Shown in pieces: positions 42,425 through 51,186 of a stretch of DNA of 64,000 nt; the first letter of the stretch is position 1, and every line of letters starts with the position of its first letter. The stretch is from Methylocystis sp. H62 (GTDB lineage: Bacteria > Pseudomonadota > Alphaproteobacteria > Rhizobiales > Beijerinckiaceae). The notes under the pieces were generated by a model. That model worked only from the letters and a program-made list of their open reading frames with translations, ran no database searches and had not been told where the DNA came from. Where the stretch lies: the NCBI RefSeq assembly GCF_015709515.1, contig NZ_JADNQZ010000047.1, forward strand, positions 1 through 64,000. Reading direction: 5' to 3'. Position numbers and translations under genes: made by a program.

Positions 42425-43969
42425 ATGCCAGAAGGCCGTGTGACCGCAAAGATTTCTCTCGTTCTCGACCCCGTCCCGCCGCGCTTCAATCTCGCGCGCT
42501 ATTGCCTCGCCGAAAATGCGCGGCTGCGGCCCGACGCCACGGCGCTCACCGTCGTCGGCGACGCCGGCGCGCAGCGCTGGACCCACGCTGAGCTCGATCT
42601 CAATGTCCGCCGTATGGCGGCGGGCCTGCGCGACCTCGGCCTTCCGGCGGGCGCGCGCGTCATGATCCGGATGGGCAATGAGGCCAACGCCGCGCTCGCC
42701 TATTTCGCGGCGATCGCCGCCGGCTATGTGGCGCTGCTCGCGTCCTCTCAGCTCACCTTCGAGGAAGCTGAGTTCATGGCGCGCGATTGCGGCGCGTCCG
42801 TGCTGGCTCTGGGCGCATCCTTCGAGAACGAGCCGCATCGCGGTGACTTCCATGTCCTGCGCGGCGTCGATCTAAAGCGCCTCGCGGAAAGCGCGCCCAT
42901 CCCGGACTATGTCGACAGCGCCGCCGACGATCCCGCCTATCTCGTCTACACGTCTGGCACGACGAGCCGGCCGAAAGGCGTGCTGCACGCCCATCGCGCC
43001 GCCTGGGGCCGACGGCCGATGCGGGAGCATTGGACGGGGCTTGGTCCCGGCGACGTGATGTTGCACGCCGGCGCTATCAATTGGACCTATACGCTTGGCG
43101 TCGGCGTCGTCGATCCGCTGTCGGCCGGGGCCAGCGCGGTGCTTTACAACGGGCATCCAGATCCCGCCGCATGGCCGCGTCTCATCGAAACCTATCGTGC
43201 GACGATCTTCGCCGCGGTGCCCGGCGTCTTTCGGCAGATCCTCAAATATGGCGCGCCGGAAGCGGCCAATCTATCGAGCCTGCGCCATGCGCTCTCGGCC
43301 GGCGCGGCGCTGCCGTCGAGCCTGCTCGCCGATTGGCGCAGCCGTACGGGCAAAGACATTTTCGAAGCGTTCGGCATGAGCGAGATTTCGACCTTCGTCT
43401 CCAGTGGGCCGACGGCGCCGGTGCGTCCGGACTCGCCCGGCAGGCCGCAGCCGGGCAGGGCGGTGGCGGCGCTGCCGCAAGAGGGCGGCGAGACTCCGCT
43501 TCGGTCAGGCGAAACAGGCCTCCTCGCCGTGCGCCGGGACGATCCGGGCATGATGCTCGGCTATTGGAACCGTGAAGAAGAGGAGCGCGAGGCGTTTCGC
43601 GGCGCGTGGTTCGTCTCCGGCGATCTCGTCGAATTCGACGCCGACGGCTACATGTGGCGCCACGGCCGCGTCGACGAAGTCATGAATGCGGGAGGCTACC
43701 GGGTTTCGCCGGCGGAAGTCGAGAAAAGGCTGCTCGAGATCGACGGCGTCGTCGAAGCGGCGGCGGCGGAACGGCCGGGGCGCGACGCGACCGCGACGAT
43801 CATCAAGGCCTATGTTGTGACGCGCGACGGCGCGGCGCGGGACGAAGCGGCCATCCTCGAATACTGCCGCGCGCATCTTGCCGCCTACAAATGTCCGCGC
43901 GCGGTCACGTTTCTCGACGCGCTGCCACGCAACGCCAATGGCAAGCTCAATCGCGCGGCCTTGCCGTAA
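42425..43969 (+). CDS. AMP-dependent acyl-CoA synthetase (benzoate-CoA ligase-like)
   Basis: Activates a carboxylic acid with ATP and CoA. The 514-residue product has the A3 loop YLVYTSGTTSRPKGVLHAH, the acid-binding region HAGAINWTYTLGVGVVDPLS, FEAFGMSEIS, A7 VSGDLVEFDADGYMWRHGR, A8 DEVMNAGGYRVSPAEVEKRL and the catalytic Lys in NANGKLNRAALP. The order resembles benzoate- and acetyl-CoA ligases, but the substrate cannot be read. ATG 42425 is used; a GTG at 42440 preceded by AGAAGG is as good. No pathway partner is adjacent. Confidence 0.88.
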   Translation: MPEGRVTAKISLVLDPVPPRFNLARYCLAENARLRPDATALTVVGDAGAQRWTHAELDLNVRRMAAGLRDLGLPAGARVMIRMGNEANAALAYFAAIAAGYVALLASSQLTFEEAEFMARDCGASVLALGASFENEPHRGDFHVLRGVDLKRLAESAPIPDYVDSAADDPAYLVYTSGTTSRPKGVLHAHRAAWGRRPMREHWTGLGPGDVMLHAGAINWTYTLGVGVVDPLSAGASAVLYNGHPDPAAWPRLIETYRATIFAAVPGVFRQILKYGAPEAANLSSLRHALSAGAALPSSLLADWRSRTGKDIFEAFGMSEISTFVSSGPTAPVRPDSPGRPQPGRAVAALPQEGGETPLRSGETGLLAVRRDDPGMMLGYWNREEEEREAFRGAWFVSGDLVEFDADGYMWRHGRVDEVMNAGGYRVSPAEVEKRLLEIDGVVEAAAAERPGRDATATIIKAYVVTRDGAARDEAAILEYCRAHLAAYKCPRAVTFLDALPRNANGKLNRAALP

Positions 43970-43976
43970 AGAGAGA

Positions 43977-44017
43977 GGCCCGAAGGTTCGCCGGGGCGAG
44001 CGGCGAACGATCGGGCC
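43977..44017. terminator. Long hairpin between convergent genes
   Basis: Nested inverted repeats GGCCCGA/TCGGGCC (43977-43983, 44011-44017) and GTTCGCC/GGCGAAC (43986-43992, 44002-44008) make a stable interrupted stem between the acyl-CoA ligase gene and the IHF-like gene, which point at each other. No T-run follows, so it would act as a weak bidirectional terminator or transcript-end structure. Confidence 0.55.
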
Positions 44018-44056
44018 CAGGTCCGCTCACAGGGAGGAGCGCGGACTACCGAAATT

Positions 44057-44533
44057 TCACGGGGCGAAGATTCTCACCACTTCGGCCCCGCCGTTCTGCC
44101 GCGCGACCCGGCCACGGGCGCGCTTCTTGACCTTCACCAAAGGAATCTCGCCGTTAATGGCCGCCTTCATATTGGGCGACGCCTTGAACGTGATGACTCG
44201 ACGCGCTTCGATCGGCACGGGCGCGCCGGTGCGCGGATTGCGGCCCGCGCGCTCGCGTTTCGTGCGGACGATGAACGAGCCGAAGTCGTGCAGCTTGAGC
44301 GACTCGCCGGACGCGAGAGTCGCCGCCATTTCCTCGATCACCAGGTCGGTCAGGCGCTTGGCTTCGCGGCGGGACATGCCTTCAAGCCGGCGATGGATCG
44401 CCAGCGCAATGTCCTCGCGCGTGAGCGTGCCGCGTGCGCCGTCTTCATGCGACGCCGATTCATGTTCGACGTCTTCGCCATTGGCGCGCGCGACGAAGGG
44501 CTTCAGCATCTCTTTTGGATTCGCGATCGACAT
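44057..44533 (-). CDS. ihfA: IHF alpha-like DNA-bending protein with N- and C-terminal extensions
   Basis: A 158-residue HU/IHF family protein; IHF alpha is usually 95-115. The core TREDIALAIHRRLEGMSRRE, LTDLVIEEMAATLASGESLK, LHDFGSFIVRTKRERAGRNP, TGAPVPIEARRVITFKASPN is a clear IHF-alpha type, including the Pro in the arm that intercalates DNA. About 36 residues precede it (acidic: ANGEDVEHESASHEDGARG) and 25 follow (basic: KVKKRARGRVARQNGG). The ATG at 44533 is used; 23 more codons upstream are open. This may be a second, diverged copy besides the standard ihfA, which normally lies near pheT. Confidence 0.8.
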   Translation of the reverse strand: MSIANPKEMLKPFVARANGEDVEHESASHEDGARGTLTREDIALAIHRRLEGMSRREAKRLTDLVIEEMAATLASGESLKLHDFGSFIVRTKRERAGRNPRTGAPVPIEARRVITFKASPNMKAAINGEIPLVKVKKRARGRVARQNGGAEVVRIFAP

Positions 44534-45082
44534 CAGCGCTCTAATCCCCAGTTTTGGGCCTGCGGAGTTTGCCTTTCCGCTTGGCCGACGGATTGCGCTC
44601 AACTTGCGTCGGAACCTGATTGCTCAGCAGTGCGGCAGGTCACATTGCCGAATGACCCTCTTTTCAATGCGCATCTCAGGCATCGACAAGAAGCCGCCGC
44701 ACGTTCCAATTTGACGCAACTTGGCGCAATATCTCGTTAATCTGCAGATAGCGTGCTAACGCGCGGCGCTTGAGCCGTTCCTTCGCTGGACACTGGACGC
44801 ACAGCGATTTCATGGAAAATTAACTGTCAGCGCCGGTGACGAGACGCCGGAAAGTGTTCCTTTTTGAAACGGCGCAGGCAGGAAAATGATCAGCCTGGAT
44901 GAAAATGATACGCTTCGGCGTCGCGCCGCAGACGCCAGCAGAGCCCGCAGCAAAGCTGACCGCAGGATGAACGACGCGGCCATATCCGGTTCAGCTGGCG
45001 TGCGTCAGAGTGTAGGTATGGGCAGGCGATTTTGACGAGTGTTCTCCCCGACGCCTGCTCTCCCTAGTGACCGGAGCCGAGC
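44534..45082. other. 549-bp gap with one doubtful small reading frame
   Basis: No recognised gene, RNA or repeat is seen. The stretch is less GC-rich in its middle (TTAATCTGCAGATAGCGTGC region and AAATTAACTGTCAG) and probably carries the promoters of the IHF-like gene and of the secreted repeat protein. One short frame, 44886-45035, is listed separately. Confidence 0.5.
44886..45035 (+). CDS. Possible 49-aa small protein
   Basis: ATG at 44886 preceded by GCAGGA opens a 49-codon frame, MISLDENDTLRRRAADASRA continuing with a charged, Arg-rich stretch and ending GMGRRF. It would be soluble and basic. There is no homology I can name, and chance open frames of this size are common in GC-rich DNA. 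Confidence 0.2.
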   Translation: MISLDENDTLRRRAADASRARSKADRRMNDAAISGSAGVRQSVGMGRRF

Positions 45083-45454
45083 ATGTCACGCCAGCCTTTC
45101 ATCGTCATCCTCGCTGTCACGCTGGCGCTCGCAGCTACCCCGGTTGTCGCGCAGGATCTGGGCGACGATTCCTCTGAACGCCATGCTCCCTACCAAAGCG
45201 AGAGCTTTGGTCATGCTCCCTACCAAAGCGAGAGCTTTGGTCATGGCCGCCACCAAAGCGACAGCTTTGGTCATGGCTATGATCCCTATGATGACGGTCG
45301 GGAAGCCTGGTTTGCGCCGGAGCCCTATCGTGGCTCCTGGGCGGACCACGCCGATGCCTATTACGGATACGGAGAGTGTCATTTTCTCCGGAAGCCGATT
45401 CTTGGTCCGTGGGGCGAGATCGTCGACTATCGCCGGGTACGAGTTTGCGATTAG
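45083..45454 (+). CDS. Small exported protein with 10-residue tandem repeats
   Basis: A 123-residue protein. The signal peptide SRQPFIVILAVTLALAATPV plus VAQ precedes an acidic, Tyr/His/Ser-rich mature part. Three 10-residue repeats follow (HAPYQSESFG twice, then HGRHQSDSFG), then YDPYDD and aromatic residues, and a conserved-looking end GECHFLRKPILGPWGEIVDY with two cysteines (probable disulfide). The C-terminal segment is common in short secreted Hyphomicrobiales proteins of unknown role. It is a single gene with a strong terminator. Confidence 0.75.
   Translation: MSRQPFIVILAVTLALAATPVVAQDLGDDSSERHAPYQSESFGHAPYQSESFGHGRHQSDSFGHGYDPYDDGREAWFAPEPYRGSWADHADAYYGYGECHFLRKPILGPWGEIVDYRRVRVCD
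45182..45271 (+). repeat. Three 30-bp tandem repeats in the exported protein gene
   Basis: Units at 45182-45211, 45212-45241 and 45242-45271. The first two are identical; the third differs at five positions. Identity of the first two at the nucleotide level, including third codon positions, points to recent duplication. Confidence 0.9.
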
Positions 45455-45518
45455 CCGGCGGCCGCGCCACACGATCCGTCGCCGGCACCCCGCCCCTCTC
45501 GCGCGGCGACGGTGGAGA

Positions 45519-45552
45519 GCCTCCCGGAGAAATCCGGGAGGCTTCTTTTTTT
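45519..45552 (+). terminator. Rho-independent terminator of the repeat-protein gene
   Basis: A perfect 10-bp stem GCCTCCCGGA/TCCGGGAGGC closes a GAAA tetraloop, followed by TTCTTTTTTT. It is 65 bp after the stop codon at 45454 and about 30 bp from the convergent inhibitor gene. Confidence 0.92.
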
Positions 45553-45585
45553 CGGAAATGTTGGCGGATGAAGAGCTAAGGCTTG

Positions 45586-45981
45586 TTAGAGGGGGCGAAG
45601 GCCAAGCGCCTTGCCTTCCTTGGCGTCGCGCCGCCACACGCCGTCGGCGCCCTTCTCGAAATGCGCCTTGTGCCCCTTGCGGGCGGTGAGCACGAGCCGC
45701 CCCTTGTCGAGCCCCCAGCCGATGGGATCAAATATGACGACGCCATTGTCGCGACAGGCCGGGGCAAGCTGCGCCTTCAAGCCGGCGCCGCCGCGCGTGC
45801 GCGCATCCAGCGTCAGCATGCAGCCCGTATCCTTGTCTCCCTCGCGGAGAATCGAGTAGCGGCCAGAGGCCTCCGTCGGTCCGGCGGCATGTGCGAGCGG
45901 CGCCGAGACGCTCGCGGCGGCGACAAGGCAGAACCCCAGTAATTGCCGTCGTCGCCCAGAAAATATCGCCATTTGCGCCAT
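45586..45981 (-). CDS. AprI/Inh family metalloprotease inhibitor-like protein
   Basis: A 131-residue exported protein. The start at 45981 gives signal peptide RRRQLLGFCLVAAASVSAPL plus AHA. The mature part fits the Inh lipocalin-like beta-barrel: SGRYSILREGDKDTGCMLTL, the second cysteine in APACRDNGVVIFDPIGW, and GRLVLTARKGHKAHFEKGAD, with a disulfide expected between the two cysteines. Inh proteins block serralysin-type proteases in the periplasm; some family members (Omp19) inhibit other proteases. No protease gene is adjacent, so the target is unknown. Confidence 0.78.
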   Translation of the reverse strand: MAQMAIFSGRRRQLLGFCLVAAASVSAPLAHAAGPTEASGRYSILREGDKDTGCMLTLDARTRGGAGLKAQLAPACRDNGVVIFDPIGWGLDKGRLVLTARKGHKAHFEKGADGVWRRDAKEGKALGLRPL

Positions 45982-46149
45982 GCTCCCGCCCGCGTGAAAT
46001 CGCCACACTTTGCCTTTTTTCCCTGCCTGCGTCCAAGCCGATTCACAACGCGCCCGCGTCAAAGTGCGGCAGGTCGTCGCTTTTGCGCGCCGGGCCGTGG
46101 CGCGCTATCAATTTAAGCGGCGCCGCGCGGCGGCGAAGGAGTCAGTAGG

Positions 46150-47496
46150 ATGGACCCAGCGTCCCTGGCCTTGGCCGAAAAATCCGCGCCGCGCTACACG
46201 AGCTATCCCACGGCGCCTCATTTCTCAAAGTCGATCGGCGACGGCGAGGCGCGCGCCTGGCTCGCGAATCTCGATCCTTCCGCGTCGCTCTCGCTCTATT
46301 TCCACGTTCCATTTTGCACCGCCATTTGCGCCTATTGCGGCTGTCACACGAAGGCGGTGCGCCAGGATGCGCCGCTCCAGTCTTATGCGCAGACGCTAAA
46401 GAGCGAAATCGTGCTCACTTCAGCGGCGACGCGCGCGCGGCGCGTCGCGAGCATCCATTGGGGCGGCGGCACCCCGGGCATTCTAGGCCCTTCGCGTTTC
46501 AGCGCCATCGTTGCAGTTCTACGCGATCATTTCGATCTTTCCGCCGAAACTGAACACGCGATCGAACTCGATCCGCGCATTCTTGACGGCGATCTCGTCG
46601 AGGCGCTTGCCGCCGCCGGAATTACCCGAGCCTCGCTTGGCGTGCAGGACCTGAACGCGCATGTGCAGGAGGCGTCCGGCCGCATCCAGCCCTATGAAAC
46701 GGTGGCGCGCGCCGTGGAGTTGCTGCACGGCGCAGGCATTACCGCCATCAATCTCGATCTGATGTATGGGCTGCCCAAGCAGAGCGTCGAAGACGCCGCG
46801 CGCACCGCCTCGCTCGCGGCGTCGCTTGCGCCGCAAAGGCTCGCGGTCTTCGGCTATGCGCATGTGCCCTGGTTCAAGTCGCACCAGAAGCTGATCGACG
46901 CCGCGGCGCTGCCGGGCGCCGGCGAGCGTCTGGCGCAGGCCGCGGCCGTGCGGGCGACCCTCGAAGGCGCGGGATTCGAGGCGATCGGACTCGATCATTT
47001 TGCGCGTCCCGAGGACCCGCTAGCGATCGCCGCGCGCGAAAGGCGCATGCGCCGCAATTTCCAAGGATACACGATCGACGCCGCCGACGCGCTGCTGCCG
47101 TTTGGCGTTTCGTCCATCGGGCGGCTTCCCGAGGGCTATGTCGGGAACGCCACCGATCTTGCGGGATGGCGACGCGCGATCGAGTCAGGACGTTTTGCAA
47201 CGACGCGCGGCGTCGCGTTCACGCGCGAGGATATCGCCCGCGCCGATCTGATCGAACGCCTCATGTGCGATTTCGATGTTGACTACGGCGCGGTGGCTGA
47301 GCGTCACGGCTATGCGGAAGACGCCTTCGACGCCGCGCGGGCGTCGCTCGACGTTCTCGCGGACGACGGCGTCATCGATGTGCACGGCCGACGACTCGCC
47401 GTGACCGAACGCGGAAAGCCGTTCGTTCGCCTTGTCGCAGCCGCCTTTGACGCCTACCTGCAGTCTGCGCCGGCCCGCCATTCCTCGGCGGTGTGA
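46150..47496 (+). CDS. hemN: Oxygen-independent coproporphyrinogen III oxidase
   Basis: A radical-SAM enzyme that decarboxylates coproporphyrinogen III to protoporphyrinogen IX at low oxygen. It is 448 residues with the 4Fe-4S cysteines Cys56, Cys60 and Cys63 in FCTAICAYCGC, and HemN rather than HemW features: the N-terminal ALAEKSAPRYTSYPTAPHFS substrate-contacting segment, SIHWGGGTPGIL, LGVQDLNAHVQEASGRIQPY and the C-terminal HemN domain. No FNR box was noticed upstream. A small membrane protein gene follows 25 bp later with a strong ribosome site. Confidence 0.95.
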   Translation: MDPASLALAEKSAPRYTSYPTAPHFSKSIGDGEARAWLANLDPSASLSLYFHVPFCTAICAYCGCHTKAVRQDAPLQSYAQTLKSEIVLTSAATRARRVASIHWGGGTPGILGPSRFSAIVAVLRDHFDLSAETEHAIELDPRILDGDLVEALAAAGITRASLGVQDLNAHVQEASGRIQPYETVARAVELLHGAGITAINLDLMYGLPKQSVEDAARTASLAASLAPQRLAVFGYAHVPWFKSHQKLIDAAALPGAGERLAQAAAVRATLEGAGFEAIGLDHFARPEDPLAIAARERRMRRNFQGYTIDAADALLPFGVSSIGRLPEGYVGNATDLAGWRRAIESGRFATTRGVAFTREDIARADLIERLMCDFDVDYGAVAERHGYAEDAFDAARASLDVLADDGVIDVHGRRLAVTERGKPFVRLVAAAFDAYLQSAPARHSSAV

Positions 47497-47521
47497 AGGG
47501 CGATTATGCAAGGAGGCGTTC

Positions 47522-47911
47522 ATGACGCCGCTGACGCTTTTTCTCGCGAAGCTGATCGGCGCTTACGCGCTGATCATGTCCGCCTGGATGCTGGTGCGCA
47601 GGGACGTGGCGCTGCAGATGATCGAGCGCATTTCTCGCGAGCCCGTCGCCATCGCCTTCATCGGCATGATTCGCATCTCGATCGGTCTCGCCATCGTGAT
47701 CGGCCATGACATCTGGAGCGACAGCGTCGCGGCGCTCGTCTCGCTTGTCGGCTGGATCACGCTGATCAGCGGTTTGCTGACGCTGTTTCTGCCGCCGCAA
47801 ACGGTGCGCGACATTTTCGCCCGAATGGCCTATGAAAAGCGCTATCCCGTGTTTGCGCTCGTCTCCTTCGCGCTCGGCGGCGCGCTGCTGATCGCGGGCT
47901 TCAGCGCCTGA
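47522..47911 (+). CDS. Small four-helix membrane protein
   Basis: A 129-residue protein with four hydrophobic segments (LFLAKLIGAYALIMSAWMLV; AIAFIGMIRISIGLAIVIGH; AALVSLVGWITLISGLLTLF; YPVFALVSFALGGALLIAGF). GCAAGGAGGC stands 5-10 bp before the ATG, the best ribosome site in this part of the window. No named family is recognised. It is 25 bp after hemN and may share its transcript. Confidence 0.75.
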   Translation: MTPLTLFLAKLIGAYALIMSAWMLVRRDVALQMIERISREPVAIAFIGMIRISIGLAIVIGHDIWSDSVAALVSLVGWITLISGLLTLFLPPQTVRDIFARMAYEKRYPVFALVSFALGGALLIAGFSA

Positions 47912-47983
47912 CAAGATTCATATTGGCGCTTGTTCGCCGGCGTCGGCTCCGCCATCGTGACGCCTGGATTCGAACCGCACCCC

Positions 47984-49078
47984 ATGCCCATCTGGACGCC
48001 CGAACAGGATCAAGCGTTGACCGCCGTCGCGCGCTGGCTTGAAACGCCGGGCGCGCGGCAGGTGTTTCGGCTCTTCGGATTCGCCGGGACGGGCAAATCG
48101 ACGCTCGCGCGTCATCTCGCCGAACATGTCGAGGGCGACGTCGCCTTCGCCGCCTTCACCGGCAAGGCGGCGCTCGTCATGCGCTCCAAGGGATGCAAGG
48201 ACGCGCGCACGATTCATAGCCTCATCTATCGCGCGACCGACACCGAGACCGAAGAGCCGTCCTTCGTTCTCAACGACGACAGCGCCGCCGCGCGTGCGAA
48301 ACTCATCGTGGTCGATGAATGCTCGATGGTCGACGAGGAGCTGGGCCGGGATCTTCTCTCCTTCGGCAAGAAGGTGCTGGTGCTCGGCGATCCGGCGCAA
48401 TTGCCGCCGGTGAAAGGCGGCGGCTTCTTCACCGAGGCCGAGCCTGACGTGATGCTGAAAGAAGTGCATCGGCAGGCGGCCGACAATCCGATCATCCGCC
48501 TGTCGATGGCGATCCGCGCAGGCGAGAGCGTCGAGCGCGGCGTCTTCGGCGATACGCGCGTCATTAGCCGCGATTCGCTCGATCCCGCGCTCGTGACCGG
48601 CGCCGATCAGGTGCTCGTCGGCCTGAACAAAACGCGGCGCGCTTATAACGGACGCCTTCGCCAGCTACGCGGGTTCACAGGCGACTTGCCGCAGTCGGGC
48701 GAGAAGCTCGTCTGCTTGCGCAACAATCGCAAGAAGGGACTTCTGAACGGCGCGCTGTTCACGGTAAAGAGCGCCGGCGCCCTGCGCCGCGGCAAGGTGA
48801 GAATGCTGGTGACGCCGGAAGATGGCGAAGCCGGCAAATTTCAGCGCGTGGCCGTCGTGCCACAACTGTTCGGCGCTGAAACCGACATTCCTTATGCGCT
48901 TCGCAAGGACTCGGACGAGTTCGATTTCGGTTATGCGCTCACCGTCCACAAGGCCCAGGGTTCGCAATGGGACGACGTGACGCTTTTCGATGAGTCCTTC
49001 GCCTTCCGCGAACATCGGGCGCGCTGGCTCTATACGGGCGTGACGCGCGCGGCGAAAAAGCTGACGCTCGTCATGTGA
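47984..49078 (+). CDS. RecD-like ATP-dependent DNA helicase
   Basis: A 364-residue superfamily 1B helicase. Walker A is FRLFGFAGTGKSTLARHLA, followed by AFTGKAALVMRSKGCKDART, Walker B KLIVVDECSMVDEEL, LVLGDPAQLPPVKGGGF, and the late motifs YALTVHKAQGSQWDDVTLF and LYTGVTRAAKKLTLV. It is shorter than RecD and has no N-terminal RecB-contact domain, so it is not part of RecBCD. It is closest to stand-alone RecD2-like helicases or phage Dda-like proteins. The ATG at 47984 matches the domain start; 18 more codons upstream are open. Confidence 0.88.
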   Translation: MPIWTPEQDQALTAVARWLETPGARQVFRLFGFAGTGKSTLARHLAEHVEGDVAFAAFTGKAALVMRSKGCKDARTIHSLIYRATDTETEEPSFVLNDDSAAARAKLIVVDECSMVDEELGRDLLSFGKKVLVLGDPAQLPPVKGGGFFTEAEPDVMLKEVHRQAADNPIIRLSMAIRAGESVERGVFGDTRVISRDSLDPALVTGADQVLVGLNKTRRAYNGRLRQLRGFTGDLPQSGEKLVCLRNNRKKGLLNGALFTVKSAGALRRGKVRMLVTPEDGEAGKFQRVAVVPQLFGAETDIPYALRKDSDEFDFGYALTVHKAQGSQWDDVTLFDESFAFREHRARWLYTGVTRAAKKLTLVM

Positions 49079-49116
49079 AGAACGGAGCCCGGGCGGCGTT
49101 GCAGTGAAGCTGAGAG

Positions 49117-50307
49117 TTATTTTCCCCAGGCGTCGATGGCGTCAGCGAAGACACGCTCGCCAGACGGGCCTTTTTCCATGTTGATCGTCGCCGCGCGGCC
49201 GTCGGCGAGCTGCATGGGCAAGTCTAACGCCGCGAGCGAGCGCAACAGGAGAATGTTGCGCGCCTCATGGTCGCCCCGCATCAGGCCGATGAGGAAATTG
49301 TTGTCGGTGATCGGCACGGGAATGCCGGCGACTTTTTCTCCCGACTGTGCATCGGAGCGGCGCATCTGGATGGGGCCGATGGCCTTGACGCCGCCGATGG
49401 GACTGCCGGGCGCGACTGTGAACGACACGTTGATGGTGTGCGAGGCCGAAAGAGTGGCGTCGGTGTTCTTGCGAAACAGCAGAGTCATTTTCAGCTTCGC
49501 GTCGGGAACCTCGATGTCGCCGCGAATGGCCGATCCCACGGGTTCGCCAGGCCCGCCGACGTTCTCCAGGCGCCAGACGGCAGAGCCATTGTAGATTTTA
49601 TCGACTTTTGTGGGCTCGGCGAGCGAGCCCACCCACATCTCCGCCTTTTGCGCCACCGGCACGGCTGGGCTGCGCGGCGTGGGCGCTCTGGCCGTCTTGG
49701 CCGCTTGCCCGTCGCCCGCGACGCGGTCGTTGATCTTGCCGCCTTCGGGCCCACTGGAGGCGGACTTCTCCGGTTTCAGTTTGGCCAGATCCTCAGGCTG
49801 CTCGCGAAGCTGCCAGGCGAGCGTTCCGACGACCGCCACGAGCGCCACGACAACGCCGGCGACGGACAGAATGAGACGCTTCGAACGCTGCGGCCTCGGC
49901 GCTGGCGGCAGCGGCGCTGGCGGCCTCTGTGCTTCACGCAGCGGGACATCGTCTTCGCCCGTGATGGATGAGTGAGACGCCTCGCGCCAAGACGAATCCG
50001 CGTCATCGCTCGGCGTGCGCTCGACAGGTTTGTTCGGATGCGGCTTGCGTTGCGGCGCAGACGTCCCATCGCGAGATTGTGTCGCTTGCGCCTCGTTTGC
50101 GGCGCGCTCCGCTTCGACTCGCTGGATCGCGTCGTCGAGCGCGCGGCCTTCGGCGGCAATGTCGGCTTCTGCGACCGGCGGCTGGATGCCGCGCAACTGA
50201 TTGAACAGCGCCTTGCGGGCGCGTTCATAGACCGCTTGGCGCGTGTCCGGCGTGGACTGCGGCAGAGCGGCGACCGCTCTCGCGATCAGAGAATGGTAGT
50301 CTGCCAT
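49117..50307 (-). CDS. Single-span membrane protein, unknown function
   Basis: A 396-residue protein seen in many Hyphomicrobiales. The N-terminal cytoplasmic part YHSLIARAVAALPQSTPDTR, QAVYERARKALFNQLRG is a recurring domain of unknown role. A disordered Pro/Ser/Asp stretch leads to one membrane helix near 143-167 (RLILSVAGVVVALVAVVGTL). The periplasmic part has a beta-rich domain from about 225 (VAQKAEMWVGSLAEPTKVDK; ASHTINVSFTVAPGSPIGGV; NFLIGLMRGDHEARNILLLR). It is a single gene, convergent with the helicase gene. Confidence 0.78.
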   Translation of the reverse strand: MADYHSLIARAVAALPQSTPDTRQAVYERARKALFNQLRGIQPPVAEADIAAEGRALDDAIQRVEAERAANEAQATQSRDGTSAPQRKPHPNKPVERTPSDDADSSWREASHSSITGEDDVPLREAQRPPAPLPPAPRPQRSKRLILSVAGVVVALVAVVGTLAWQLREQPEDLAKLKPEKSASSGPEGGKINDRVAGDGQAAKTARAPTPRSPAVPVAQKAEMWVGSLAEPTKVDKIYNGSAVWRLENVGGPGEPVGSAIRGDIEVPDAKLKMTLLFRKNTDATLSASHTINVSFTVAPGSPIGGVKAIGPIQMRRSDAQSGEKVAGIPVPITDNNFLIGLMRGDHEARNILLLRSLAALDLPMQLADGRAATINMEKGPSGERVFADAIDAWGK

Positions 50308-50646
50308 GTTCGGTTAAGAGCACTTCCGGCTTTTGACGTCAATCCTGACGCCGTCAGAGTCCAAGAAAACCCGGGGATTTCGCGACGTCGGCGCCTCATG
50401 ATCTCATCGGCGCCTCAGTTCACTCGATGTGTCGCCAAAATGGAGATCAAGCACTCCTGGCGTCAATGATCGCTTCAGCGCGATTCCTGCTTCATCCGCC
50501 GGGCTGCGCACGTGTGAGTATGGATAAGAGGTCGAGCATGAAGGATTCTTGCGACTCGGCGCTGGCGCGGACGTCGTTCTGATGGCCGGCTGTTTTGCCG
50601 GAAAAAATATTGCGACGCGCGCGCCTCAACCCTCGAAGGCTGCGCG
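50308..50646. other. 339-bp gap without a recognised gene
   Basis: Separates two minus-strand genes. Two short inverted repeats stand out (GACGTCAATCCTGACGCCGTC, approximate, near 50334-50354, and GCCGGCTGTTTTGCCGG near 50585-50600). Otherwise nothing is seen; no tRNA or small RNA could be made out. Confidence 0.4.
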
Positions 50647-51159
50647 CTAAACTTCGCCAAGCGGCGCTTTGGGGCGCGCCATCTGACGCGCGGGCGGCGG
50701 CGCGGCGATCAACCAATAAATCGTCCCGGCCAGCGCGCCGGTCAGAAAAAACAGCAGCGCGATTCGTAATTCGAGCGGACTCGCTTCGCGGGCGCGATCA
50801 AGTCCCATCGCGGCGCGGGCGATCCACGGCGACGCGCCGGCGAGCGTCGCGCTCGCGCCCGAATACCAGAGGAGCGAGCGTGCGCCGGCGATCTCGCCGA
50901 TCAACGCCGCGACTGCGAGGGGCGCGACGCAGGTGGCGATGATCGTCGACCAAATGATGAATCCGAATGTCGCCAGAGGATCGCTCCATCCGCCGGCGCG
51001 CACGTCTTCTTCGACGAAGGCGAATAGGCCGGAGGTCGCGGCGGCGAATCCCGCCTCCCGCGTCGCTGGATCAAGGAGCGCCGAGACGATAAGAAAAATG
51101 GCGCCCGCGCCGACAGCGAGGATGAAACCGAAAACCAGGACCACGATTCGGCGCATCAT
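50647..51159 (-). CDS. Four-helix membrane protein, unknown function
   Basis: A 170-residue protein with four hydrophobic segments (IVVLVFGFILAVGAGAIFLI; LATFGFIIWSTIIATCVAPL plus AVAALIGEIAG; WYSGASATLAGASPWIARAA; LRIALLFFLTGALAGTIYWL). No family is recognised. It starts 27 bp after the end of the HNH endonuclease gene on the same strand, so they probably form one transcript; no functional link is known. Confidence 0.7.
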   Translation of the reverse strand: MMRRIVVLVFGFILAVGAGAIFLIVSALLDPATREAGFAAATSGLFAFVEEDVRAGGWSDPLATFGFIIWSTIIATCVAPLAVAALIGEIAGARSLLWYSGASATLAGASPWIARAAMGLDRAREASPLELRIALLFFLTGALAGTIYWLIAAPPPARQMARPKAPLGEV

Positions 51160-51186
51160 TGGAGCCGTCTCTGCTGGCGCGCCAAG

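Noticed and set aside
45182-45271. CRISPR-like repeat array.
   Set aside because: The 30-bp units are directly adjacent with no spacers and lie in a coding frame; they are a protein tandem repeat.
47962-47982. GGTTCGAATCC-like T-loop sequence on the minus strand, as in a tRNA.
   Set aside because: No matching T stem, anticodon arm or acceptor stem can be drawn around it; it lies in the leader of the RecD-like helicase gene.
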